Below, piece by piece: positions 1-5,720 of a stretch of 5,770 nt of DNA. A program made the translations under genes and the position numbers. Each line of letters starts with the position of its first letter. The stretch's first letter is position 1. The DNA comes from Deltaproteobacteria bacterium. GTDB lineage: Bacteria; Desulfobacterota; Desulfobacteria; Desulfobacterales; JAFDFH01. The stretch covers positions 1 through 5,770 of the forward strand of contig JAFDFH010000178.1 in NCBI GenBank assembly GCA_019309945.1, in the 5' to 3' direction. The notes beneath the pieces were generated by a model. That model saw nothing but the letters and a program-made list of their open reading frames with translations. It did not search any database and was not told the DNA's origin.

Positions 1-32
1 TTTTAATTTCTGACAGGTATGAAATTTGACGC

Positions 33-60
33 TTGACTTCTCCATCTCGAATCTTATTAT
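33..60 (+). promoter_or_regulatory. Predicted sigma-70-type promoter of the fmdB-like gene
   Basis: TTGACT at 33-38 and TATTAT at 55-60 are separated by 16 bp, each matching the sigma-70 consensus at 5 of 6 positions. Transcription would start near 67, giving a leader of about 20 nt that carries the ribosome binding site AAGGAG (77-82), six bases before the ATG at 89. A second TTGAC just upstream (26-30) is too far from the -10 to pair with it. The call rests on motif match and position only. Confidence 0.55.
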
Positions 61-88
61 GTAGGCACGACGATAAAAGGAGATTGTT

Positions 89-298
89 ATGCCGATTTTT
101 GAATATGTTTGTAAAAAGTGTGGCCATCAATTCGAACAACTGGTGTTTTCCTCAGACGAACCGGTGTCTGCATGTCCCAAATGTGGAGATAACAGTGTGG
201 AAAAGCTCATGTCCGTGGCGAGCTTCCGGGGCCACGGCATTGCCACCGGATCAGGGGGATTTACACCACCGTCCTGTAAACCTTCGGGCACCGGCTGA
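89..298 (+). CDS. FmdB-family putative regulatory zinc ribbon protein
   Basis: This is a 69-residue protein of the FmdB/CxxC_CxxC_SSSS zinc ribbon family. It opens with the characteristic MPIFEYVCKKCGHQFE. Two CxxC pairs, C8/C11 and C29/C32, are spaced to bind one zinc ion. The glycine- and serine-rich tail without predicted fold is also usual in the family, and the length is normal. The start is well supported: AAGGAG lies six bases before the ATG, downstream of a good promoter. The family was named after a putative regulator of formamidase in Methylophilus, but most members have no proven role, so a regulatory or metal-related job is only a family-level guess. The gene converges with cutA, 34 bp away, and is probably transcribed alone. 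Confidence 0.9.
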   Translation: MPIFEYVCKKCGHQFEQLVFSSDEPVSACPKCGDNSVEKLMSVASFRGHGIATGSGGFTPPSCKPSGTG

Positions 299-313
299 GC
301 GCTTTAAACCAGC

Positions 314-331
314 CTCCTCAGGTTTGAGGAG
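314..331. terminator. Stem-loop between convergent genes, possible weak bidirectional terminator
   Basis: CTCCTCA (314-320) and TGAGGAG (325-331) form a perfect 7-bp stem around the loop GGTT. The structure lies in the 34-bp gap between the converging fmdB-like and cutA genes and its last base is 2 bp from the cutA stop codon. Neither strand has a run of T after the stem, so it is not a canonical intrinsic terminator. Its position still suits transcript end formation or 3'-end protection for both genes. Confidence 0.45.
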
Positions 332-332
332 T

Positions 333-647
333 TCAATGAACCTGCTCAACAATCCAGTTGAGAAATGCCTTATTCCCATTTATAACCGGCAGGCTCACGA
401 TACACGGACAATCATAGCTGTGAATGGATTTTACTTTTTCGACAAGCGCCGGAACAAGAGACTCGGTCGTTTTTGCAATAAGGATGGCCTCTTCATCGTC
501 CTTGACTTCTCCCTTCCAGATATAGATGGAATTCATGTTGCCAATGATGTTTACACAAGCAGCCAGCTTCGATGTCAGCAAGGTTTTTCCAATTTTTCGG
601 GCTTCTTCTGTGCTGCCGGCGGTCATATAAACAAGATTTATTTTCAT
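333..647 (-). CDS. cutA: CutA, divalent-cation tolerance protein
   Basis: This 104-residue protein of the CutA1 family is a small, trimeric, cytoplasmic protein with a ferredoxin-like fold. In E. coli it is linked to copper and divalent-cation tolerance, though the molecular role is unsettled. Family signatures seen are KLAACVNI (27-34), the core IYIWKGEV (41-48) leading into DDEEAILIAKT (50-60), HSYDCP (76-81), and the C-terminal INGNKAFLNWI (89-99). The reading frame can be extended to a GTG at 677, adding ten residues. I reject that start because CutA normally begins at the MKINLVYMT-like strand, the GTG lacks a ribosome binding site, and it would lie only a few bases after the predicted transcription start. 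The binding site for the chosen ATG is weak (CGAGAT). The gene converges with the fmdB-like gene. Confidence 0.95.
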   Translation of the reverse strand: MKINLVYMTAGSTEEARKIGKTLLTSKLAACVNIIGNMNSIYIWKGEVKDDEEAILIAKTTESLVPALVEKVKSIHSYDCPCIVSLPVINGNKAFLNWIVEQVH

Positions 648-690
648 ACGTTCATCTCGGTATAAAAGATTTTCCACAACGCTTTTTAGA

Positions 691-719
691 AGTATATGCT
701 AAAACCCAATTCATGTCAA
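691..719 (-). promoter_or_regulatory. Strong predicted sigma-70-type promoter of cutA
   Basis: On the minus strand TTGACA (719-714) and TATACT (696-691) are separated by exactly 17 bp, the optimal spacing. The -35 matches the consensus fully and the -10 at five of six positions. AT-rich sequence lies upstream. Transcription should start near 684, giving a leader of about 37 nt before the ATG at 647. Confidence 0.7.
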
Positions 720-859
720 ACCTAAAGTCTGCATGTAAAATTATGAACAGTTTGATTTTAAAAAGAATCCAGACCAATCGAGTTTACACTCAAATCATTA
801 ATAACATATTACAGTGCCGATAAAAAAGTCGAACTTATTTTTCAGAATTTAGAACTAAA

Positions 860-943
860 ATGCAGGCCATGGGTTTGATTATAAAATATTTCGAACCCGC
901 TGCAGACGGCAATACCGTTAAAAAGATCCTTCAGGAAATGTAA
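860..943 (+). CDS. Doubtful small ORF, 27 codons, no recognised family
   Basis: An ATG at 860 opens 27 codons ending with TAA at 941-943. A second in-frame ATG lies at 869. The peptide contains IIKYFEPAADGNTVKKILQE, which looks more protein-like than chance in this AT-rich gap, with a plausible amphipathic C-terminal helix. A weak promoter-like pair, TTTACA (783-788) and TATTAC (807-812) with 18 bp between, precedes it. Against it, there is no good ribosome binding site before either ATG. I do not recognise a family. It may be a short real protein, the remnant of a lost gene, or chance. It points towards the 3' end of the methyltransferase gene. Confidence 0.2.
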   Translation: MQAMGLIIKYFEPAADGNTVKKILQEM

Positions 944-964
944 ATGAAATCCCAGAAAGGTTTT

Positions 965-1744
965 TTAACGCTTCTGGCCTGTTGCGATCATACGGTGGTT
1001 CATGAAGCCATAATCGCCCTTGTACCGATGGGGTGCAAAGTCAGTCTGAACATCGACCTGCTTGAAATCCGCCTGATCCAGAAGAAGTGACAGACTTTGT
1101 GCATCATACAGCCGGATCGCATAGGTTCGGTCCCTGATCAAACCTTTGGCCTTGCTTAACACCATTTCGCGGGCATATATCTGCTTGCCCCGAAGTTCAC
1201 GTTGCCGACCAACCACAATATCATCACCAATCTCATGCCAGGCATTGGAATTGAAAGATTTTTCAACTGCCGCTCCGTCGGTCACATCAACTAAAAGCCA
1301 GCCTTGCGGACGGAGGAGCCGAAATGCTTCTCCAATAATCCGACTATCCGCATCCGGTTCATGGATATAACCCAAAGAATTCCCCATAATGATAACATGA
1401 TCAAAGCTTTCTGATGGAAGGCCTGTATTTCTGGCGTCGGATTGGATGAATTCCATGGAATAATTGTATTGAGATGCCTGTGCCTTCGCGCTATCGATCA
1501 AAAATTGCGAATAATCGAGCAGTGTACATTCTGTAAATCCCCGTTCACAGAGCTCAAAGCTGTGGCGCCCGTGCCCTCCGCAAAGGTCCAAAATCATATG
1601 CTCAGGATTGATCGGAAGAAATTCGCAAATAACGTCCACTTCCCGGCAAGTCAGCTCTTTGTCGCAAACTGATCTTGCATCCGTGAGAAGATAGATCTCA
1701 TCAAACATGGTTTTCCACCAGTCGGAGTCGACTTCGATGCTCAT
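965..1744 (-). CDS. Class I SAM-dependent methyltransferase, substrate unknown
   Basis: This 259-residue cytoplasmic enzyme is predicted to transfer a methyl group from S-adenosylmethionine. The Rossmann-fold signatures appear in order: motif I ILDLCGGHGRHS (51-62), the acidic end of strand 2 LLDYS (75-79, D77 for the ribose hydroxyls), QSDARNTGLP (101-110, D103 near the adenine), motif IV FDHVIIMGNSLGYI (114-127), and LRPQGWLLVDV (144-154). The N-terminal DSDWWKTMFDEIYLL is typical of small-molecule Methyltransf_11/25-like enzymes, and the rest of the C-terminal half probably contributes to the substrate site. The start is well fixed: its ATG overlaps the TGA of the ATP-grasp gene (ATGA, 1741-1744), with GGAG six bases upstream inside that gene. 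The tight coupling implies a shared pathway, but the acceptor substrate cannot be read from the sequence. Confidence 0.9.
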   Translation of the reverse strand: MSIEVDSDWWKTMFDEIYLLTDARSVCDKELTCREVDVICEFLPINPEHMILDLCGGHGRHSFELCERGFTECTLLDYSQFLIDSAKAQASQYNYSMEFIQSDARNTGLPSESFDHVIIMGNSLGYIHEPDADSRIIGEAFRLLRPQGWLLVDVTDGAAVEKSFNSNAWHEIGDDIVVGRQRELRGKQIYAREMVLSKAKGLIRDRTYAIRLYDAQSLSLLLDQADFKQVDVQTDFAPHRYKGDYGFMNHRMIATGQKR

Positions 1745-3129
1745 GATGGCTCCGGATTTGCCCCAAAGCTGAATAGTCCGTCTGAGGCAATAATTGCCGG
1801 AGAACCGCCCCAGGAATGCCAGCGTGCGATTTCAAGTTCTTCTTCTTCAATCTTAATGATATCATCCAGTTTGCCCGACAACCACATTTTTTCAAGTGTT
1901 AAGCAATCCGCCCACAATTTAGAACAATAACTTTCCAAGGCATCAAGCTGGTGAAACGTAATCACTCTTGGTCTCAGAGCAATTTTAATCGGCCCCAGCA
2001 GATAAGTAAATTCGTGAGCCAAGGCCATCTTTTTCTGGAGGTCGACAACCTCCAACAACTCCCCGTAATCAATGCTCATAATCGCCTCGTTGATACGGTC
2101 TACCGCTTCACGGACACTCATGTCCGAGCACAGGATGCCCAAGGGCTGTACCCCACCTCCGCTACCCACATTCGTGGGAACGCCGCCGTAACGGCCCAGA
2201 AATCCGAACAGACCATTGGGGCCCACCAGGCATCGAAAATCAGTCTGATATCGCTCCAGGGTAATGTGTTTTTCTTCCAACGTGGGAATATCCTCGGCCC
2301 ATAGCTCAAGGGGAATTTTTTCCTGGACGATATAGTGGCCTTCTTTAAATGCCTGATTTACAGCGTCTTCCGCATTGCTGTTAATCTTTCCAACCAAAAC
2401 GCCTTTGCCGGAATACCCCCTCTCGGGCTTAAGAACCAGGTTATCCCAGTACATGCGCGTCCAATCGACCAGATCATCAATCGCTTCCCCTCCGGGTCCA
2501 TTGGTCCGCCTCGGATAAAACTGTCGGGTCCAAGGCGTTCGCTGAACAATTTCGGTATGAAACTGATGAGAAGCAGGCCCTGTAATTATTTCGTACATGC
2601 TTTTGACATTGATGGGCTCGGTACCCCGGGGATTGATGACCCGGTGCTCACGAACCGCCTGGAGCAGCGGGCTCAAATTGTGACTACGGTGAAGTTTAAG
2701 CAAGACATCCGTATTGAAATCCATAAAAATAACGGAAACGGGTTGACCTTTCCAGCACACTCGACCCCCATTAAGTTCCAGTGACTGGGGGGCCATCAAT
2801 GCACTTGAAATCCCATCCATCGCGTTGAGGTGCCGGGCCAGGTTTTTGTTTTCGGTGACGTCTTCCAATGTCTCTTCCTCGGCAACCACCGCAATGAGGC
2901 CCTGATTGTTCCCTTCACGCGATCGATGGACCTCGACAAGCATGTCGACAAAACCAGTAACGGGAAACAACAGCGGGTGGTCAAAATCGAGCTTCACTGC
3001 GATGGGCCAAATTTTATTGATCCTCTCCCAGACAGCCTTGCCAATGATTTGAGTAACCCGCTGATAATCCCACCCGCCGGGGCTCCCAAGATTCCATTCA
3101 GAATGATATCCTAAAAAATCTTTCAACAT
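1741..3129 (-). CDS. ATP-grasp superfamily enzyme, substrate unknown
   Basis: This 462-residue protein is probably a cytoplasmic ATP-dependent carboxylate-amine (or similar) ligase. Residues 1 to about 185 look like a substrate or pre-ATP-grasp region, ending in INPRGTEPINVKSMYEII (165-182). ATP-grasp features follow: the nucleotide-binding strand and glycine loop VLKPERGYSGKGVLVG (232-247, K234), the hinge YIVQEKIPLE (266-275), DFRCLVGP (297-304), and the metal/phosphate end GRYGGVPTNVGSGGGVQPL (312-330, with N320). The last motif resembles circularly permuted ATP-grasp and glutathionylspermidine-synthase-like proteins. The C-terminal 130 residues are helical with an acidic patch (EEEELE, 428-433). 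AAGGAG lies only 3 nt from the ATG; a TTG one codon later has the better 6-nt spacing, so the true start could be 3126. The gene overlaps the methyltransferase by 4 bp. Confidence 0.8.
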   Translation of the reverse strand: MLKDFLGYHSEWNLGSPGGWDYQRVTQIIGKAVWERINKIWPIAVKLDFDHPLLFPVTGFVDMLVEVHRSREGNNQGLIAVVAEEETLEDVTENKNLARHLNAMDGISSALMAPQSLELNGGRVCWKGQPVSVIFMDFNTDVLLKLHRSHNLSPLLQAVREHRVINPRGTEPINVKSMYEIITGPASHQFHTEIVQRTPWTRQFYPRRTNGPGGEAIDDLVDWTRMYWDNLVLKPERGYSGKGVLVGKINSNAEDAVNQAFKEGHYIVQEKIPLELWAEDIPTLEEKHITLERYQTDFRCLVGPNGLFGFLGRYGGVPTNVGSGGGVQPLGILCSDMSVREAVDRINEAIMSIDYGELLEVVDLQKKMALAHEFTYLLGPIKIALRPRVITFHQLDALESYCSKLWADCLTLEKMWLSGKLDDIIKIEEEELEIARWHSWGGSPAIIASDGLFSFGANPEPS

Positions 3130-3164
3130 CTACTCCTTGCAACCTTTTTAGTTCTTAACACCTC

Positions 3165-3192
3165 ATAATGAGAGCGAAAGTCATCTTACCAA
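3165..3192 (-). promoter_or_regulatory. Weak promoter candidate before the ATP-grasp gene
   Basis: On the minus strand TTGGTA (3192-3187) and CATTAT (3170-3165) are 16 bp apart, each matching the sigma-70 consensus at four of six positions. They lie in the 85-bp gap after the DUF885 gene and would allow the ATP-grasp/methyltransferase pair to be transcribed separately. The match is modest and could be chance. Confidence 0.25.
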
Positions 3193-3214
3193 GGGAAAGA
3201 ATAGGGTTTCGCGA

Positions 3215-4852
3215 TTAATTGAACTGGGCTTCTAATCTTTTTTCGATCAGATGAAACGGCAGCTCACCGCCTTCAAGCAAAAAGGTATGAAATTGCTCAT
3301 TACCCATCCGGCTCTCCCAGGTCTCTTTTAATTTCAGAATCTCATAACGGCCCAAACTGTAACATAACTGATACCCCGGATTCAATTGAAAACGGTTGAT
3401 TTGTCTTACGGCTTCCTCATGGCTAAAGCCGGTCCTTATTAATAAATCCAGCGCATCATCTCGAATAAGTTTTCCTGTGGGAATACCGATATCAATCTGA
3501 CACCGCGCCGATCGCCATAGATTTCGCTTATAATCGACAAGAAATTCCAAGGGACTATTTACATAGCCGTATTCTGTCAGGAGGGATTCCGTATAGGTCG
3601 CCCATCCTTCGTAAAAAAGAGGTGATTCGATTTGACGACGGACAGGATTTTTTAGTCTTCTTCGGGCGCTGTCGAGCAAATGGTGTCCCGGAATGGTTTC
3701 ATGGGCAACAAGGAATCGGTATTCACGATGAAGTCGCTTCATGAGCAAATCCCCTGCTTCCTTGCGGCCTTGCTGAGGCCGTTGAGGGGTAATATAAAAA
3801 AAGCTCTTCTCTTTCAAATCACGTGAAAAAGCGGCGGCAAAAGAGGCTGAACCCCGTACGGATTTCAGATAAGCGGGCGTCTCAATAAGTTCAATAAGAG
3901 GATAAAGATCATCCACTTTGAATCCGTGACGACCGAAAAATGAGCATATTTGTTTCGTTTCTTTCCGGTAAAGAGTAAGGGTGTCAACCCTTCCGATATC
4001 AGACGGGCAGTAATCATGGTAAATCTCCTGCCAGGATTTTTTCGGATCTATTGTTGATTGTAATTTTTTGAGTCGTTTAAGATTATCCCTCCATTGGTCA
4101 GCAACGATCTGAAATATTTCATCCAGGTTACGGGTAGATAAAAAGTAATCTTTTAGGGTGGAAGCGATGGGGGCTGCACTAAAACTTTGATCCGGAACCT
4201 GAGAGACGGAGTTCAAAAAAATGTCAAAAGCATCGAGAACAGACCGAGTTCTTTCCAACCCCTTGATTAAACTTCCTGACTCTGATCCGGAAAAATCCTT
4301 ACCGATTTCAAAGAGGTATCGCTTGCAATCATCTACCATGGCTCGGGCTGCCCGATGATAGGTCGCAGGCACGCCGTTCATATTCTCGACAGCCTGATTC
4401 AGCAGCCTTGGAATCGCATTCAGACGGGCATTCGTTCTATCTTTCCGTTCGCCAGCCTCTCTCGCAGGTTTGTTCAGCGCATGATCGAGTCCAATGAAAG
4501 CAATTTTTAGATAAAGCAAAGGATTGTGACGCCAGGATCGAATGTTCTCAAACTCGATTAGAATTCCGGCTGAATTCGCATGTAATAATTCGAGATCAAT
4601 TCGTTTTTCAAGGTCATTTTCACGACCGGCCAAAACATCAAACATCTTCTGAAATTGTTTTAGCTCAAAAATAGTTGCCTCGATCTTATTTACATCAAAA
4701 TCTTCCAAATTGTCATAATACCTGCTGGCGTCTTCAGCTCGGGGTAGGAAATGGAATTCATCACTGGCACACATGACGGGGAAACATCTGGCCAGGTAAT
4801 CAAAGTATTGCAGGGCTAAATTTTCAACAGGGTCTTTTATGGCGGAAATCAT
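3215..4852 (-). CDS. DUF885 family protein, putative zinc metallopeptidase
   Basis: This 545-residue protein of the DUF885 (PF05960) family is mostly helical and is often annotated as a putative metallopeptidase. The family hallmark HETIPGHH is at 384-391, followed by FYEGWATYTES (413-423) with E415 and E422. These histidines and glutamates are the likely metal ligands and catalytic residues, although the spacing is not a plain HExxH. No signal peptide or membrane segment is seen at the N terminus, so it is probably cytoplasmic, unlike many secreted DUF885 relatives. Length is normal for the family. The start ATG has a GGGGAA element about eight bases upstream. It follows the Nudix gene by 63 bp on the same strand and precedes the ATP-grasp gene by 85 bp. 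Its substrate, presumably peptides, is not known from the sequence. Confidence 0.88.
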   Translation of the reverse strand: MISAIKDPVENLALQYFDYLARCFPVMCASDEFHFLPRAEDASRYYDNLEDFDVNKIEATIFELKQFQKMFDVLAGRENDLEKRIDLELLHANSAGILIEFENIRSWRHNPLLYLKIAFIGLDHALNKPAREAGERKDRTNARLNAIPRLLNQAVENMNGVPATYHRAARAMVDDCKRYLFEIGKDFSGSESGSLIKGLERTRSVLDAFDIFLNSVSQVPDQSFSAAPIASTLKDYFLSTRNLDEIFQIVADQWRDNLKRLKKLQSTIDPKKSWQEIYHDYCPSDIGRVDTLTLYRKETKQICSFFGRHGFKVDDLYPLIELIETPAYLKSVRGSASFAAAFSRDLKEKSFFYITPQRPQQGRKEAGDLLMKRLHREYRFLVAHETIPGHHLLDSARRRLKNPVRRQIESPLFYEGWATYTESLLTEYGYVNSPLEFLVDYKRNLWRSARCQIDIGIPTGKLIRDDALDLLIRTGFSHEEAVRQINRFQLNPGYQLCYSLGRYEILKLKETWESRMGNEQFHTFLLEGGELPFHLIEKRLEAQFN

Positions 4853-4915
4853 TTTTCGTTCCCCAAAATGGCTTATTGAAATACAGGCATATAAGAAGAC
4901 CTGTTTCCTCGATCA

Positions 4916-5362
4916 TCATCCAAACCGGAAAAATTGTTTTAATACTTTCAAAGTTACCGTGCTGATATTCATTTTATCCATCTCCTCGGGTGAAACCCAG
5001 CGTGCTTCCAAGGCATCATCGCCGGGCCGGAGTTCACCATCTATATAATCGGCGATTAAATCAACGATTACGTAATGAAACCGAATCCGGCCGATATCGT
5101 CCCGATCAACCATGTCAAAGGTAAATACCGGATCCCCCGCCCGTATGTTTATACCGGTTTCTTCCCATATCTCCCGTTCAGCAGCTTCCTGAAGGGTTTC
5201 CCCCAATTCAATCTTTCCGCCGGGAATGGCCCACAGGCCTTTTGCCGGCTCCTGTCCCCGGCGTACTAACAAGACCCTTTCCTTTTCAAAAACAATCGCC
5301 CCAACCGCCACCTGGGGCTGATCAGGATAAGTCCCGTGTAGAATCTTTGATTGATTGCCCAA
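4916..5362 (-). CDS. Nudix hydrolase, ADP-ribose pyrophosphatase/MutT-like
   Basis: This 148-residue enzyme should hydrolyse a nucleoside diphosphate linked to another moiety. The Nudix box GX5EX7REUXEEXGU is complete: G49, E55, R63-E64, E67-E68, G70 and I71. The preceding VLLVRRGQEPAKGLWAIPGG (30-49) and following FHYVIVDLIADY resemble small ADP-ribose pyrophosphatases, but family members differ in substrate, so specificity is open. The start is TTG at 5362. The frame stays open upstream to a stop at 5456-5458, but no ATG, GTG, TTG or CTG codon lies in frame there. GGGAGG sits 11 nt before the TTG, a rather long spacing. A GTG at codon 18 would cut into the first strand and has no binding site. 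It is the first gene of the minus-strand group, preceded by a long structured leader. Confidence 0.9.
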   Translation of the reverse strand: MGNQSKILHGTYPDQPQVAVGAIVFEKERVLLVRRGQEPAKGLWAIPGGKIELGETLQEAAEREIWEETGINIRAGDPVFTFDMVDRDDIGRIRFHYVIVDLIADYIDGELRPGDDALEARWVSPEEMDKMNISTVTLKVLKQFFRFG

Positions 5363-5416
5363 ATCTTTCCAGGCCTCCCTTCGTCCCCTATGTTTATTGG
5401 TTAGACGGTTAAAGAC

Positions 5417-5443
5417 TAAAAAATACCTTTGGATAAAAGGTAT
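5417..5443 (-). terminator. Hairpin with T run in the Nudix leader, possible attenuator or RNA 3' end
   Basis: On the minus strand ATACCTTT (5443-5436) and AAAGGTAT (5430-5423) form a perfect 8-bp stem around a 5-nt loop, followed directly by TTTTTT (six T). This is the layout of an intrinsic terminator, though the stem has only two G-C pairs and would be weak. It lies about 55 bp before the Nudix start and downstream of the predicted promoter at 5588-5616. It could therefore attenuate Nidux-gene transcription or end a short separate RNA. Confidence 0.4.
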
Positions 5444-5587
5444 CTTTTCAGATTTTTACGAAATTTTCAAGTTTTGAATATCCTTGTTTTATCGATCTGA
5501 ATCCGGACTCCCCAGGATGCTTACAAGAATGTCATCACAACACTTGTCTTCTATAAAACTCCAAAAAAGAAACGTGATTCCAGACAT

Positions 5588-5616
5588 ATTATATCATTCC
5601 TGTTCGATTCAGTCAT
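5588..5616 (-). promoter_or_regulatory. Extended -10 promoter, probable source of the Nudix transcript
   Basis: On the minus strand TATAAT (5593-5588) matches the -10 consensus perfectly and is preceded by TGA, making the extended -10 form TGnTATAAT. ATGACT (5616-5611), four of six to the -35 consensus, lies exactly 17 bp upstream. Transcription would begin near 5581, giving a leader of about 220 nt before the Nudix start at 5362. Confidence 0.55.
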
Positions 5617-5619
5617 AGC

Positions 5620-5634
5620 TTGTGGAATCCACAA
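5620..5634. promoter_or_regulatory. Perfect 15-bp palindrome, operator candidate
   Basis: TTGTGGA and TCCACAA flank a single central A (5627), giving 7-bp perfect half-sites. The centre lies 11 bp upstream of the -35 of the predicted promoter and near -46 relative to its expected start. That position suits a dimeric transcription factor, often an activator. The protein that would bind is unknown. Confidence 0.4.
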
Positions 5635-5659
5635 AGAACACCAAAAAAGTAAATATGGA

Positions 5660-5684
5660 TCTTCTCCAATTTAGTTGGAGAAGA
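5660..5684. terminator. Perfect 10-bp stem-loop after the right-edge gene
   Basis: TCTTCTCCAA (5660-5669) and TTGGAGAAGA (5675-5684) form a perfect 10-bp stem with a 5-nt loop. It lies 20 bp beyond the stop codon of the partial minus-strand gene at 5705. On that strand the sequence after the stem is TCCATATTTACTTTTTT, so the T-rich stretch begins some bases late. It is probably the terminator or 3' stabilising structure of that gene, but not a textbook one. Confidence 0.5.
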
Positions 5685-5720
5685 GGGTCCCAGGATTCCA
5701 GGGGTCAAGGATTCAAGGGT
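5685..5720. repeat. Degenerate GGATTC-type short tandem repeat
   Basis: Two adjacent related units are visible: GGATTCCAGGGGTCAA (5693-5708) and GGATTCAAGGGT (5709-5720). They are preceded by GGGTCCCA (5685-5692), which may be a decayed part of another copy. The repeat runs into the end of the partial gene at the right edge and contains its stop codon. From memory, similar repeats occur around four-helix-bundle genes in some environmental proteobacteria. I cannot confirm that here. Confidence 0.45.

Larger units (their letters stand above)
678..964. other. AT-rich intergenic region between cutA and the methyltransferase gene
   Basis: This stretch holds the cutA promoter (691-719) and the doubtful small ORF (860-943). 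I see no hairpin followed by a T run after the methyltransferase stop at 965, so no intrinsic terminator can be named for the minus-strand gene group. The rest is AT-rich without recognisable structure. Confidence 0.6.
5363..5704. other. Structured intergenic region between the right-edge gene and the Nudix gene
   Basis: This 342-bp gap carries, from right to left on the minus strand, repeat sequence, a 10-bp stem hairpin, a 15-bp palindrome, an extended -10 promoter, and a weak terminator-like hairpin. Between promoter and hairpin (about 5444-5580) I found no convincing ORF: the ATG and GTG codons there are followed within a few codons by stops. I do not recognise a known riboswitch class in it. 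Confidence 0.55.

Noticed and set aside
33..665. 210-codon plus-strand ORF covering the fmdB-like gene and the antisense of cutA
   Set aside because: It is another frame across two well-recognised families, and its translation is rich in cysteine, arginine and phenylalanine without any domain pattern.
648..677. Ten-residue N-terminal extension of CutA from the GTG at 677
   Set aside because: The predicted transcription start near 684 leaves no room for a ribosome binding site, and CutA proteins normally begin at the later ATG.
572..823. 83-codon plus-strand ORF across the cutA start and promoter
   Set aside because: It overlaps the start of cutA antisense and its strong promoter, has no ribosome binding site, and its translation resembles no family.
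1951..2784. Plus-strand ORFs of 117 and 149 codons inside the ATP-grasp gene
   Set aside because: They are antisense shadows of a gene with clear ATP-grasp motifs and show no motif of their own.
4884..4906. Inverted repeat ACAGG/CCTGT between the Nudix and DUF885 genes
   Set aside because: A 5-bp stem with a loop of about 12 nt and no following T run is too weak to call a terminator.
5466..5478. TTCAA/TTGAA small inverted repeat in the Nudix leader
   Set aside because: A 5-bp AT-rich stem with a 3-nt loop is expected by chance in sequence of this composition.
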